Below, one piece after another: positions 33,304-43,369 of a stretch of 62,066 nucleotides of DNA (positions within the stretch are counted from its first letter, which is position 1; each line of letters opens with the position of its first letter). The notes beneath the pieces were generated by a model, which was given only the letters and a program-made list of their open reading frames with translations, ran no database searches and was not told where the DNA came from. Source of the DNA: Oopsacas minuta (taxonomy: Eukaryota; Porifera; Hexactinellida; Lyssacinosida; Leucopsacidae); NCBI GenBank assembly GCA_024704765.1, contig JAKMXF010000302.1, forward strand, positions 462,389 through 524,454, read 5' to 3'. The translations under genes were made by a program, and so were the position numbers.

Positions 33304-34182
33304 GTGTAAACTGGATAATTAACTGAAGGCAAATATATAGAATGGTAAGCAAAATGCTTGACCAAATGTGTGTGGCGAAGTAGCCGGGCAATGGAGGAAA
33401 ATGCATTGTGCAAATCTGTATTAGTAGGAAATGGTGTCTGAAGCATAGTTAAGATTAGCCTGGGACTGTATTCACTATAACTATTATGATTTGAATCATT
33501 AGATTAGTTTATGCAATCAAGGGTTCTATTTATCATACCTCTCACCACAAATCTACTCATAGTTATGGTCATTTCATTGCTAATCTCAGCTCTGACTTAT
33601 GCATTCAGACTCATTACACAGTGATGTATTATAGCATTATACACTGCCCTATCAAAAGTATTCGTGCCCCACTAAATATCCATGTTCTGATTGTACTATT
33701 TATCGACTAAATGTACAAGTTGGAAACTAAGATAGAAATTCAAATATCCAGGTATCAAAAGTGTTTTATGCACATAGTACATATGTTTACACAAATAAAC
33801 AAATTCTTTTTGTATTTGTTACACTAATTCACAGATGTTTATTGATGGGTTGTTTTTGGCCTTGCGGACAAGTTCGAATTTTGAACAATGGTTTACACAA
33901 TCGACGGAATTTTGAAAAGTGAATTTCAAAGTAGATCATGAAGAGTTTGATAAGGAAAGTTTTGATACTCTCCACTTGGCTCGTACATGGTTACTGTTAA
34001 TTAAAAATATCACCGCCCACCTATGGTAAGAATCAACAGATTTACATCAAATTGATTTGGGGTTTTCAATACAATCTTCTTCCCAAGCTTTCGTTTGTTT
34101 CACGAATCTCAACATATAGATACTTAAAGGTTTGCCAGGTAATCTTAGTATTACGTAATCGTATATATTGCACAATTAATTT
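33304..34182. other. non-coding stretch with a Tc1-type end
   Basis: At 33643-33675, ACACTGCCCTATCAAAAGTA, then TTCGTGCCCC, resembles a Tc1-family terminus; no partner end was found nearby, so it is a solo relic at best. The remainder is unrecognised. Confidence 0.35.
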
Positions 34183-34189
34183 CATTTAC

Positions 34190-35252
34190 CATAGCCTACT
34201 AAACATAAGGCCTAACAGTAACTCGAAATTTTGGAACCAGGGATGCAGTATTAGCTGAAAGCATTTATAGAAATAGTTTCTTTATTGCAGAAAAATGCAT
34301 TTTTTGGCTGAATAAATGCATTACATTTTATAGGACATCAAATTTTACACAAATAAATAGTCACAACTTTTAGGAAAGTGTAAAATATTTCTCTAGTAAG
34401 CATTTATTTAGCAAAATATATCATTCTTTGATGCCTTGTAGAACGTTAAATATTGCATTTATCAACTCAAAGTGAATAAATGAAATGATCTATAGATCCT
34501 TTTATACAAATTGTCAAAAATTTGTCATTCAAAAGTTGGCTCGTTGTTGAGTTAGGGTAGAGACCATGGATGGCGAATTTTACTGAATATTCAATTATAA
34601 CTCGACAATCATTAAAATTATCGTAAAATCAGAATAGACAATTTATACTATTTACCCGACTTCCCATACCCTTGCAATACATTTTGATATGATATCTCTC
34701 ACCAATGTGACGATGCCCATATATGGTAATTTTCAATATTTCGCAATACTTTTCAATTATTTCATATCAAATGTATTACAAGGGTAAGGGAAGTCGTGTA
34801 TAGAGTATAAATTGGCTAGTATGATTTTACCATAACTTTACCGATTTTTTAGTTATAATGAATATTCATAAAAAATTGTCATCCATGGTTTATACCTTAA
34901 CTCAACAACGAGCCAACTTTTGAATGACAAATTTTTGACATTTTGTATAAAAGGAGCTATAGATCATTTCATTTATTCACTTTGAGTTGATAAATGCAAT
35001 ATCTAACGTTCTACGTGGCATCGAAGAATGACATATTTTGCTAAATAAATGCTTACTAGACTCATATTTTGACGCATTCTTGAAAATATTCAGTATTTAT
35101 TGGTGTAAAATTTGATGTTCTACAAATCTGCAAAACATTTATTCAGGCAAAATGCACCTTTTCTATAATAAGGAAACCATGTATATAAATGCTTTCAGCT
35201 AATACTTCATTCCTGGTACTTTACTGTTAGGCCTTATATTTAGTAGGCTATG
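34190..35252. mobile_element. foldback element, copy 3, complete
   Basis: It is 1063 bp, exactly the length of the 8693-9755 copy, with the same ends (CATAGCCTACTAAACATAAG and the inverse ending TAGTAGGCTATG). It is flanked by a 7-bp direct repeat CATTTAC (34183-34189 and 35253-35259). The arms are about 0.5 kb around the palindromic CCATATATGG centre. It has no coding. Outer-arm differences from copy 1 are scattered point changes. Confidence 0.92.
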
Positions 35253-35259
35253 CATTTAC

Positions 35260-36875
35260 GTATAACCTGAAGTATATACAGAAAATTATGGATCTTTTCA
35301 ATCTGATATTATAGATGATGTTAATGGAATGTTCATGTATTGTTCGGTTGTTATGGAAACAACTGGTTGGTTTTAACCTGACCACCTTTTCAGCTACTCT
35401 GGATTAAATGGGCTTACTTTGCTTGTCTCAACCTGATCACTGTATGTTTGGTCACTACGGCCTGAAAAAAGCAAAGTTATTTACTATAAGCTGGAATTTG
35501 ATAAAATTTCAAATTTTATCGAGAAAGGAAAATAAGTAGGGACAATATACAATCGTCAAATCAAGTGTGGCAAAGACCCTAATGTATTCAAACTAATGCA
35601 CGATTGGCGCTCATATTGTATCCCATAAAATTATTGTTTCAAAGTAATGGTATTAGCCTAGTCGTACGTTTGCCTAAAGTTTCAGACTAGTATCCAACTG
35701 ATTGAAATAGCAAAATATTCTTGGGCATACATACAGTCAAATTTGACCATAGACTTAATCTACTTTCGAAAACGAGCAAAGATTTGAAATTTCAACGAAA
35801 GTCAATGAATGTATTTGGGAAAATTCGTATCTCCAGTCTATGAATTCATTAGTAAGCATAGAGAGCGCTTGGATTAGGTACAATTGACATTAACAGACAA
35901 TACTATAGATTGCAGATAGAGTGTACGAGGACTAAAATGCAACAAAACTCCCATTATACGTTGCAAACTCTGCCATCGGGACTTGTACACTCCAGAATTT
36001 TGAGGCAAAATATAGAAGCATATACTTGTGGATAAATCAGAAATATATGAAGTACAGTGGAAGCGACTTAATCGGGACGTCATCGAAGTCGAACTTTATC
36101 CCGTATAACCGAATGTCCCGATTAGCCGATGTAATTTCTATTGTTAAATATGAATTTGTTTCGATTAAGTACGTCTCTCGTTTATCCGTCTCCCGATCTA
36201 GCGGCTTTAATTGTATCTGTTGAATGATTCAATCAGACGTAATGAATTATTAACTGTTCGAATAGTAGAAAATTAAAATTTTGATCTAGTCAGCCAAAAA
36301 TACAGCTTTAGCATGAATACGTGACACTATGCTTTTGATAAACTACAGGAATTTGATCACCAATCTAAGGACATTCCAAAACGATGCGGAGCTGGTACTA
36401 TTCATACTAATACATTGGACACAGAGTTAAGCAATAACCAGAGGTCACCTCAAATATAAATGTATTAGAGACCACAAGTTGTTTTCCTTCAAAAATTTCT
36501 ATACAAATTGATGTACAAATATAAAAAAATATAAAATAGTACAAAAATCCATGATATCACTGGGCAACAGCATTTTTACAGAAACTATCCCATTAATTTT
36601 TTCTAACTAACTTTAGCCTCTGAGGCCAAAAACGCCATCCATTTGTGCCCATCACGTCCAGATTTTTTGATATTGATGTTTCATAATTTTTGTCCAAAGT
36701 TTCATCTAGGCTTAGTCTTCCCTAGTTGTAATTATATAATTTGTTGTTTAACGATGTTTCTAGAACACATTATATTCCTTGCTATTGTGTTTTCTATGAC
36801 TAGATATTTGGGCGTTCCATATAGAGAGTATATAGTAAGATATTAACATTAATTTATATTTTAGCGAATTGTTTT
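35260..36875. other. non-coding stretch with a pogo-like terminus
   Basis: At 36055, CAGTGGAAGCGACTTAATCG, with subterminal CCCGATTAGCC and TCTCGTTTATCC words to about 36200, resembles a pogo/Tigger end. No transposase is seen. A hydrophobic open frame at 36643-36846 has no domain-like pattern. Nothing else recognised. Confidence 0.4.
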
Positions 36876-37396
36876 ATGGCATCTTCATGGAGGAAATGTT
36901 CCCATGATCCGAATAGTTTCTGCTATATTTGTGGAGAGTTAACATTCCCAACACAGAAACGGGCGATAGATGATACATTACGCAATTTATACCATGCGTA
37001 TTTTAGGATGCAATTGGGCTACCAAGACAAGGAGTGGTCACCACATATAGTTTGTCAAAAATGTTTTTGAATTTATATAACTGGTCACGTAAAAAAGTAA
37101 AGTCAATGCCATTTGGAATTCCTATGATATGGAGAGAACCGACAAACCATTTTGATGATTGCTACTTCTGTATGGTCAAAACACTAGGTTTCAATCGAAG
37201 AACAAATCAAGAATACAGTATCCCTCTATACCTTCCGGAATAAGGCCGGTTCAACATAGTGATGAAATTCCGATTTCAATTTGGAAAAATCCTGAACTTG
37301 AACCTGTAATATCTGATTGTTATCAATTTTTGCCTGATCCGGACAAGAAAATATTGATGATGTGGAGTCACCTGAAGAGAGTAGAGATGAAGAATT
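36876..37396 (+). pseudogene. uncharacterised Cys/His-rich multicopy gene family, copy C (5' part only)
   Basis: It starts at 36876 with MASSWRKCSHDPNSFCYICG, then YHAYFRMQLGYQDKEWSPHI, VCQKC. A frameshift near 37065 leads to NWSRKKVKSMPFGIPMIWRE and NHFDDCYFCM, and another near 37230 to IRPVQHSDEIPI. The zinc-ligand Cys/His set of the N-terminus is intact. Coding ends where the 59-bp satellite begins (about 37397), so the core and the C-terminal GERFHQ block are absent. Residues differ widely from copies A and B, so it is not a recent duplicate of either. Confidence 0.7.
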
Positions 37397-37740
37397 TATC
37401 TGATTCTTGTATCAATTGCAACTATTTGGACATGGACAGATTGAATCTCACTTGAAGCATGTTTCTTCTATCAATTTCAACAATTTACAAATAAACATGT
37501 AGAATCTCAATAGAAACAAGGTTTCTTCTAACCATTTCAGCCATTCGTAGATAGACATGTTGAATCTCACTTGAAACATGGTTCTTCCATCAATTTCAAC
37601 AATTTGCAAATAAACATGTTGAATCTCAATAGAAACTAGCTTTCTTCTAACCATTTCAGCCATTCGTAGATAGACATGTTGAATCTCCCTTGAATCATGA
37701 TTCTTGCATCAGTTGCAATTATTTGCAGATAGACAGCTTA
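37397..37740. repeat. 59/60-bp minisatellite, detached segment
   Basis: About six units of the 28-32 kb satellite (CAATTTCAACAATTTGCAAA, TAAACATGTTGAATCTCA), all in the forward orientation. It directly replaces the 3' part of gene-family copy C on its left and ends 24 bp before the hAT flank at 37764. Confidence 0.85.
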
Positions 37741-38290
37741 ACTGGATACTTACTATTTGACGCACTATGCCCAGGGCCGGATTAAGGCGGGGGCTGATGG
37801 GGCTGCAACCCCAGGCCCATCGTAAAAATAGGCCCACCTCGTTGGTGCCATAGGCCGTGTAGACATAGCCAAGAGTTAGTTTTGTTGTCCCTAGAAGCAC
37901 CCGGATTTCATAAGAAAGCTTTAAGTTGATCCATGGCGAATTCTCATAGCAGGCTAAGTTCACTATTTTTTGAGAATGGCAATGATTTATGTAGATGTGT
38001 TTATGACTCAACATTGTCATATTAATTTTGGTCGTTAATCAATAGTCTATGTTATCATTGTGAAATTAAATTTTGTCAGTAATCATTACTTTATGTTTTC
38101 TTATATTAAATTATATCTTCTAAGATTATCACAGAGCAATTTAATAATATTCGCTAAGCCCAAGCATACTTTGTATTTATAGCCTACTTTTTACTTCATT
38201 GCATTATATGCAGCTTTCGATTATATTTGTGTTTGGCCAGCTTGAAGCATTCCTTACTATTTTATTTTTGATATATCAAGAAAAAGAAGG

Positions 38291-38771
38291 ATGAAAAAAT
38301 ATCGTAGTGGTTGGGACAAAGCAAAGGCTAAGTCTGAAGAAGAAAGAAAACTACAGAAAATTTAAGAATGTACCAGTAAAATGAAAAAGTTTTGCTCTAC
38401 GAAAAACCCCAATGAAAATGCAGTAGTATCCACAATTGCTAATGTAACTGGAGATGGTAAACATTGCATTGAAATCGTGAATAATGAACCTCTTTACCTT
38501 GGATTAGCAGAATCTCTATCTGTTCCATCTGATTGCAATGTGCTTTGTGAAACTGAAAATTTGAACTTTAATTACCTTCAAAGAAGAATCATTCTCTAGT
38601 GATTTAGGAAAATGGAAAATGTCTGATGGTTTACGCGAGTATTTTTGTCAAAAGGGGTTTATTGGTTGTCAGCACATGGATAGCGACTTTAGTGCCTCCG
38701 AGAGGACATTTCCTAGTGAAACCTTCACGCGGCGATGTACCAAGTCACTCTTTTATCGTGACCAGTTAAAC
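38291..38771 (+). pseudogene. outer hAT transposase, N-terminal part
   Basis: From the ATG at 38291: MKKYRSGWDKAKAKSEEERK, LQKI, then a stop, with SKMKKFCSTKNPNE in the same frame. A frameshift leads to KMSDGLREYFCQKGF and then SFTRRCTKSLFYRDQLN-like residues at the inner insertion point. ZMYM1-type hAT proteins start with such a Lys-rich segment and a TTF-type zinc finger. The reading is cut at 38771 by the inner hAT and resumes at 41148. Confidence 0.65.
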
Positions 38772-39147
38772 CAGTGGTTCCCAATCGGTGGTCCGCGGCC
38801 CCACTTGGGGCCACAGGACTATTTACATGAGGCCATCAGATCTCATTATAAATGAATAGTTTCCTCTTTGTATATACTACAATTTGTACTCAAAAATTAT
38901 CATTGTTTGTATATATATTTAATTGTTTATTAGGATTTGATTAAAAGCTCCTCACTATTAAAAGTACATTATCCTCCTCTCCGGAATTCTGTCAATTTGT
39001 AAACAATTGATTCTTGTCACTTATTTTTGTGTCGTTCATTATACGAAGCTTTACCTATTCGTGTTGATAAATAATTTCTTATGTGGTATCCAATCCTAGC
39101 AAAGCAAAGCGCGCTCGTACCGATATTATGCATTAACATTGATCGCA

Positions 39148-39155
39148 TATAAAAG
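39148..39155 (+). promoter_or_regulatory. TATA box of the intact hAT transposase
   Basis: TATAAAAG lies 35 bp before the ATG at 39190. This places a start site near 39178, with a very short leader. It matches the TATA consensus well, in a plausible position. Confidence 0.5.
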
Positions 39156-39189
39156 CGTTCTTTTAGTTTCATAACTCATTACAAAGTAA

Positions 39190-40980
39190 ATGGCAACATC
39201 CAACACTGCTTCAAGAAAAAGGAAATACCATGAATCATATATTGAACATGGTTTCACTTCAATTATTACCTCTAAAGGAGAAGAAAAACCTCAATGCGTT
39301 TTGTGCGGGGATATTTTTTCAATAGAAGCTATGAAGCCGAGTAAAATGAAACGACATCTCACATCTTGCCATCCTGAACATGCTAATAAAGATGGAGAAT
39401 CTTTTAAATACAAAGCACAAGCGATGAAAAGAATGCGTTTGGATGCAGACGGGCAATTTCAATCTCAGACAAAGGCTGCAATCGAGGTTTCATATGAAAT
39501 ATCCCTCAAGATTGCCCAAATGAAAAAGCCACATACAATCGGAGAGGAATTAATTATTCCTTGTGCTTATGATATTGTTCGACTCTTAATTGGAGAAGAT
39601 CATGTAAAGAAATTAAGCTCCTTACCATTGTCGAATAATACAGTTCAGAGACGAATTTCAGACATGTCAAATGACATATGCAAGCAAGTCATAGCAGAAA
39701 TTAAAAATACTCCTTTTGGCTTATTCAGCTTACAATTGGATGAGAGTACTGATGTGGAAGATTGTGCTCAACTCATGGCCTTTACTCGTTATGTAAGAGA
39801 TGGTCATTTAAAAGAAGAATTTCTCTTTTGCAAATCACTTGAAACAACCACAAAAGCTATAGATGTCTTTGAAAAGGTTCAAGTCTTTTTTGAAATGTAT
39901 GGAATTCAATGGGGAAATTTATGCGGCGTATGCACAGATGGCGCACCTTCAATGCTTGGTTCTAGATCCGGTTTTCAAACATTAGTTAAGGATAAGTCCC
40001 CTACTGTTACTGGAACACATTGTATGATTCATAGGCAAATGTTGGCTGCAAAGACACTACCTGATATACTACAAGGCATCCTCGAGAATGTAATCAAGGC
40101 AGTAAATTGGATTAAAAGGAGAGCACTAAATAACCGGCTATTTCGACAACTTTGTCAAGAAATGGGAGCAGATCACGAAGTATTGCTATATCATACTGAG
40201 GTTCGATGGCTATCAAAGGGGAAAGTGTTGAAACGTGTACTTGACCTGAGAGCAGAAATGTGTGAGTTTTTCAGTAAGATGGGTCAAAATGAGTTCCAAA
40301 GTATATTCAAGAACCAGAATCTATTTGGACTGGCTTATTTAGTTGATATCTTCAATTGTTTTAACCAACTCAATCTCAATCTTCAAGGTCGTGATGCTTC
40401 AGTTTTAGAGTTGGTTGAGAAGTTCAAAGCTTTCATAATGAAAATGCAACTTTGGTCTTGTAAATTGAAAGATAACAAATATTTCATGTTTCCCACTCTC
40501 TCCGAAATGATCGAAACTTCCGGGTTTGAATTGAATATCGAATTCATAAATGCAATGATCAAACATTTAGCAATTTTGTGCGAAGAATTTTCTCGCTATT
40601 TCCCACAACTATCAACTGAATCATTTACACTCGTTAGGGATCCATTTGGAATGAATGTTGAAGATGTACCTGAGATATTTCAAGAGGAATTTATTGAGAT
40701 GTTAAACGATAGTTTAGCAAAGAACAGATATCAAACAATACCCTTAAACGAATTTTGGCTGTCACTAATTGAGATGTATCCCCTTATTTCAGAATCTGCA
40801 TTACGCACTCTGATCCCATTCCGGACAACATATTTATGTGAAAATGCTTTTTCTACCTTGATGACTATTAAAACAAAGAAACGCAATCGTTTACAAGTAG
40901 AAGATGATTTGAGATGTGCTATTTCTACTACAAAACCAAAAATTAAAGAGCTTGTCCTGAAAAAGCACAAGCAAACCTGA
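39190..40980 (+). CDS. hAT transposase (SCAND3/ZBED5-like), apparently intact
   Basis: 596 residues without a break. It would catalyse cut-and-paste transposition in the nucleus through an RNase H-like DDE site. Residues 36-64 form a BED-type zinc finger (CVLC...KMKRHLTSCHPEH). The catalytic landmarks are Asp184 (LQLDESTDVEDCAQL), Asp250 (GVCTDGAPSMLG), the Cys278/His281 pair (HCMIHRQML) and TEVRWLSKGKVLKRV. The C-terminal dimerisation block has Glu551 (TYLCENAFSTLMTIKTKKRN). The start at 39190 follows a TATA box. It matches the usual length of the family, and both element ends are present, so it may be autonomous. A domesticated host gene is less likely because the target duplication is perfect. 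The decayed relative at 25503-26997 lacks the finger and the Glu. Confidence 0.93.
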   Translation: MATSNTASRKRKYHESYIEHGFTSIITSKGEEKPQCVLCGDIFSIEAMKPSKMKRHLTSCHPEHANKDGESFKYKAQAMKRMRLDADGQFQSQTKAAIEVSYEISLKIAQMKKPHTIGEELIIPCAYDIVRLLIGEDHVKKLSSLPLSNNTVQRRISDMSNDICKQVIAEIKNTPFGLFSLQLDESTDVEDCAQLMAFTRYVRDGHLKEEFLFCKSLETTTKAIDVFEKVQVFFEMYGIQWGNLCGVCTDGAPSMLGSRSGFQTLVKDKSPTVTGTHCMIHRQMLAAKTLPDILQGILENVIKAVNWIKRRALNNRLFRQLCQEMGADHEVLLYHTEVRWLSKGKVLKRVLDLRAEMCEFFSKMGQNEFQSIFKNQNLFGLAYLVDIFNCFNQLNLNLQGRDASVLELVEKFKAFIMKMQLWSCKLKDNKYFMFPTLSEMIETSGFELNIEFINAMIKHLAILCEEFSRYFPQLSTESFTLVRDPFGMNVEDVPEIFQEEFIEMLNDSLAKNRYQTIPLNEFWLSLIEMYPLISESALRTLIPFRTTYLCENAFSTLMTIKTKKRNRLQVEDDLRCAISTTKPKIKELVLKKHKQT

Positions 40981-41147
40981 TATTTCAAATTTCCATAATG
41001 GTAGAGTATTTTCATATATTATAAATTACATGCCAAAATAATGAGTTGATAATTTACAATTGTGTAATTTATGTTCAATGTGTGGGGCCACCTACTTAGC
41101 TCCATGGCTGAATGGGGTCTTGGGGTGGCAAGGGTTGGGAACCACTG

Positions 41148-43202
41148 AGTTAAACGGTGAGAAATTTCAACGTGACTGGCTTTGCTATTCGGTAGAATCT
41201 GAGAAGTTGTATTGCGCAATCTGCATGCTATTTTCAACACCAGACGAAAGTTCACAGTTAGCAACAAATGGCTATTCAGATTGGAAGCATGCAGCCAGAG
41301 ATTTACTTCGCCATGAGGACAGTCGGTTGCATAAAATATCTATTGAAAAACTTATTTTTGCGAAGAATGACTGGTGGACATATAGATGAAAGTCTAATTA
41401 AGCAATATGAGTCTGAAAAGAAGTATTGGCATCAAGTTCTCCAGAGAATTTTAAGTGTGATTAAGATGCTTTCTTCAAGAGGTCTTTCATTTCGTGGGAG
41501 TGATGAGATAGTAGGATCTGTGCATAATGGTAATTTATTTGGACCGTCTCAAGTTATTAGCTGAGATGATACATTCCTTGCAGAACACATTCAGAAACGT
41601 GCAAACAAAGGGCGAGGCCACATATCATACTTATCATCAACAATATGCGATGAATTTATCCAAGTAATTGGACAACAGATTCTTAGGCAGATTATATTGG
41701 AAATCAAAACTGCTAAGTACTATTCTATAAGTGTGGACTCCACACCGGACATTTCGCACACTGACCAACTAACACTAATAATTCGCTATGTATTGCCAAG
41801 AGGTCCAGTAGAACGATTTATTAGATTCATTCCAATATATGGACATACTGGCGTACATTTAGCAAAAGTACTTCTCAGTTTTTTGGAAGAAAATAATGTT
41901 TCCATTAAAGATTGTCGAGGTCAAACATATGACAACGCATCAAACATGAGCGGAAAGTATAACGGCATGCAGGCTTTGATTCGTGAAAAGAATAAGTTGG
42001 CTGAATTCATTCCATGTTGTGCACATTCCCTCAATCTTATCGGACGAAGTACTGTAGAATGTTGTCCAGCTGCAGTTTCATATTTCTATTTTGTACAAAA
42101 GTTGTATGTGTTTTTCTCTGCCTCTACTCATAGATGGAATCTCATTCTTGATGTCTTCAAGAAGTTTGGAATACCCACTTTGAAAAGACTTTCAGACACA
42201 CGATGGTCTGCACACCATGATGCAGTAGATGCCTTACTAAAAGGTTATACAAATATTGAAGAAGTACTTGTACTAATGTGCGAAGATAAATCTGAGAAAC
42301 CTGTGACACGTTTGGAGGCAAAGGGACTTGCTGCAATAATGAATCGTTTGGAAACAGGAATAATGTTACAAATTTGGTCTACAATATTGATTAGGTTTAA
42401 TAAAACTAGCAAATGTCTTCAAGATGCAAGTCTAGATTTGAATACAGCCACAAAGTTGTTAGAATCATTGAAAGAATTTGTACATTCACTACGTTCTCAG
42501 TTTATGGAGTTTAAGCATCGAAGTAAGGTTCTTTATCACTGTGCCAGTACTCCAAAGAACATCAAAGAAAGCGTAAGCGAAATAAGTAATTTGATGATGG
42601 TGATGCTAAAGATGCTGAACTTTCTCCATCAAATGAATTCATGGTAACAAATTTCACTCCAATTATTGATAAACTAGTGGCAGCTTTGAATCAAAGACAG
42701 GCGGCATATTGTGTCATCAGAGACAAGTTTGAACTTTTATCAGAATTGAATTGTTTAGTCTCTGATCAGATGCGTGACAAAGCTAATGATTTAATTAATA
42801 TATACTCAGACGACATTGAACCTGGCTTTGTAGATGAAATAGTACAGTTTTCTGCTTTCTGGAACAGTTATATTTCTTCAGATTCTTCTAAGACTGAAGA
42901 CACAAAGCAGTTAGAGAATTCCAAATGTTCAAGTTGATTACTAGAAATGCACTAGACACAACTTTCCGAATATGTTAATCACATTACGAATATATTTATC
43001 TTTAATGGTCACTAACTGCAGCGGGGAATGATCTTTTTCAACATTGAAAAGGACAAAGAACGAACTGCGGTCCACTATGGGTCAGAATCGTTTGAATGCA
43101 CTTTCTCTTCTGTGTATAGAAAATGAACTTTTGCAAGAAATCGATGTTCAGTCTACGATTAGAGATTTCGCAAGTCGAAAAGCACGTCAAGTAACACTAT
43201 AA
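41148..43202 (+). pseudogene. outer hAT transposase, central and C-terminal part (ZMYM1-like)
   Basis: Coding resumes after the inner element: GEKFQRDWLCYSVESEKLYC, AICMLFS (TTF-type zinc finger) and LHKISIEKLIFAKNDWW. After a shift it gives TAKYYSISVDSTPDISHTDQ (first Asp), GQTYDNASNMSGKYNGMQAL (second Asp), PCCAHSLNLIG (CxxH) and LSDTRWSAHHDAVDALLKGY. A frame change at 42647 leads to the C-terminus SGE, stop, SFSTLKRTKNELRSTMGQNR, ending at 43202. The stop TGA at 43029-43031 sits where hAT proteins have Arg in GERSF, consistent with CGA to TGA. It is non-functional. Confidence 0.8.
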
Positions 43203-43369
43203 AATATTTAAAATATTTTAGCTACCAAATTCATTACTAAGTTATTTTGTTATTTATAGAATTGTAAGGTAGGGGTAGGCGGCCTAATAATTTTGATGGA
43301 CCTACTTAGGCCCATCAAAATTATTCAGCTCCAGGCCAAATAGGCTGCTAATCCGGCCCTGATTGTGCC

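Larger units (their letters stand above)
38772..41147 (+). mobile_element. complete hAT element with perfect target duplication
   Basis: 2376 bp with inverted ends CAGTGGTTCCCAATCGGTGG and, read from the right, CAGTGGTTCCCAACCCTTGC (about 13 bp identical). The 8-bp duplication AGTTAAAC is exact (38764-38771 and 41148-41155). It is inserted in the coding region of the outer hAT, so it is the younger of the two. It carries an uninterrupted transposase. Confidence 0.95.
37772..43361 (+). mobile_element. hAT element (ZMYM1-like), decayed, hosting a second hAT
   Basis: The left end CAGGGCCGGATTAAGGCGGG and right end TAATCCGGCCCTG are inverted for about 13 bp. Flanking 8-mers ACTATGCC (37764) and ATTGTGCC (43362) agree at six of eight positions, a worn hAT target duplication. 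It is 5590 bp including the 2376-bp inner hAT and its duplicated site; about 3.2 kb without them. Confidence 0.85.

Noticed and set aside
36643-36846. 67-residue hydrophobic open frame
   Set aside because: Phe/Ile/Leu richness is expected from T-rich sequence; no start context or homologous pattern.
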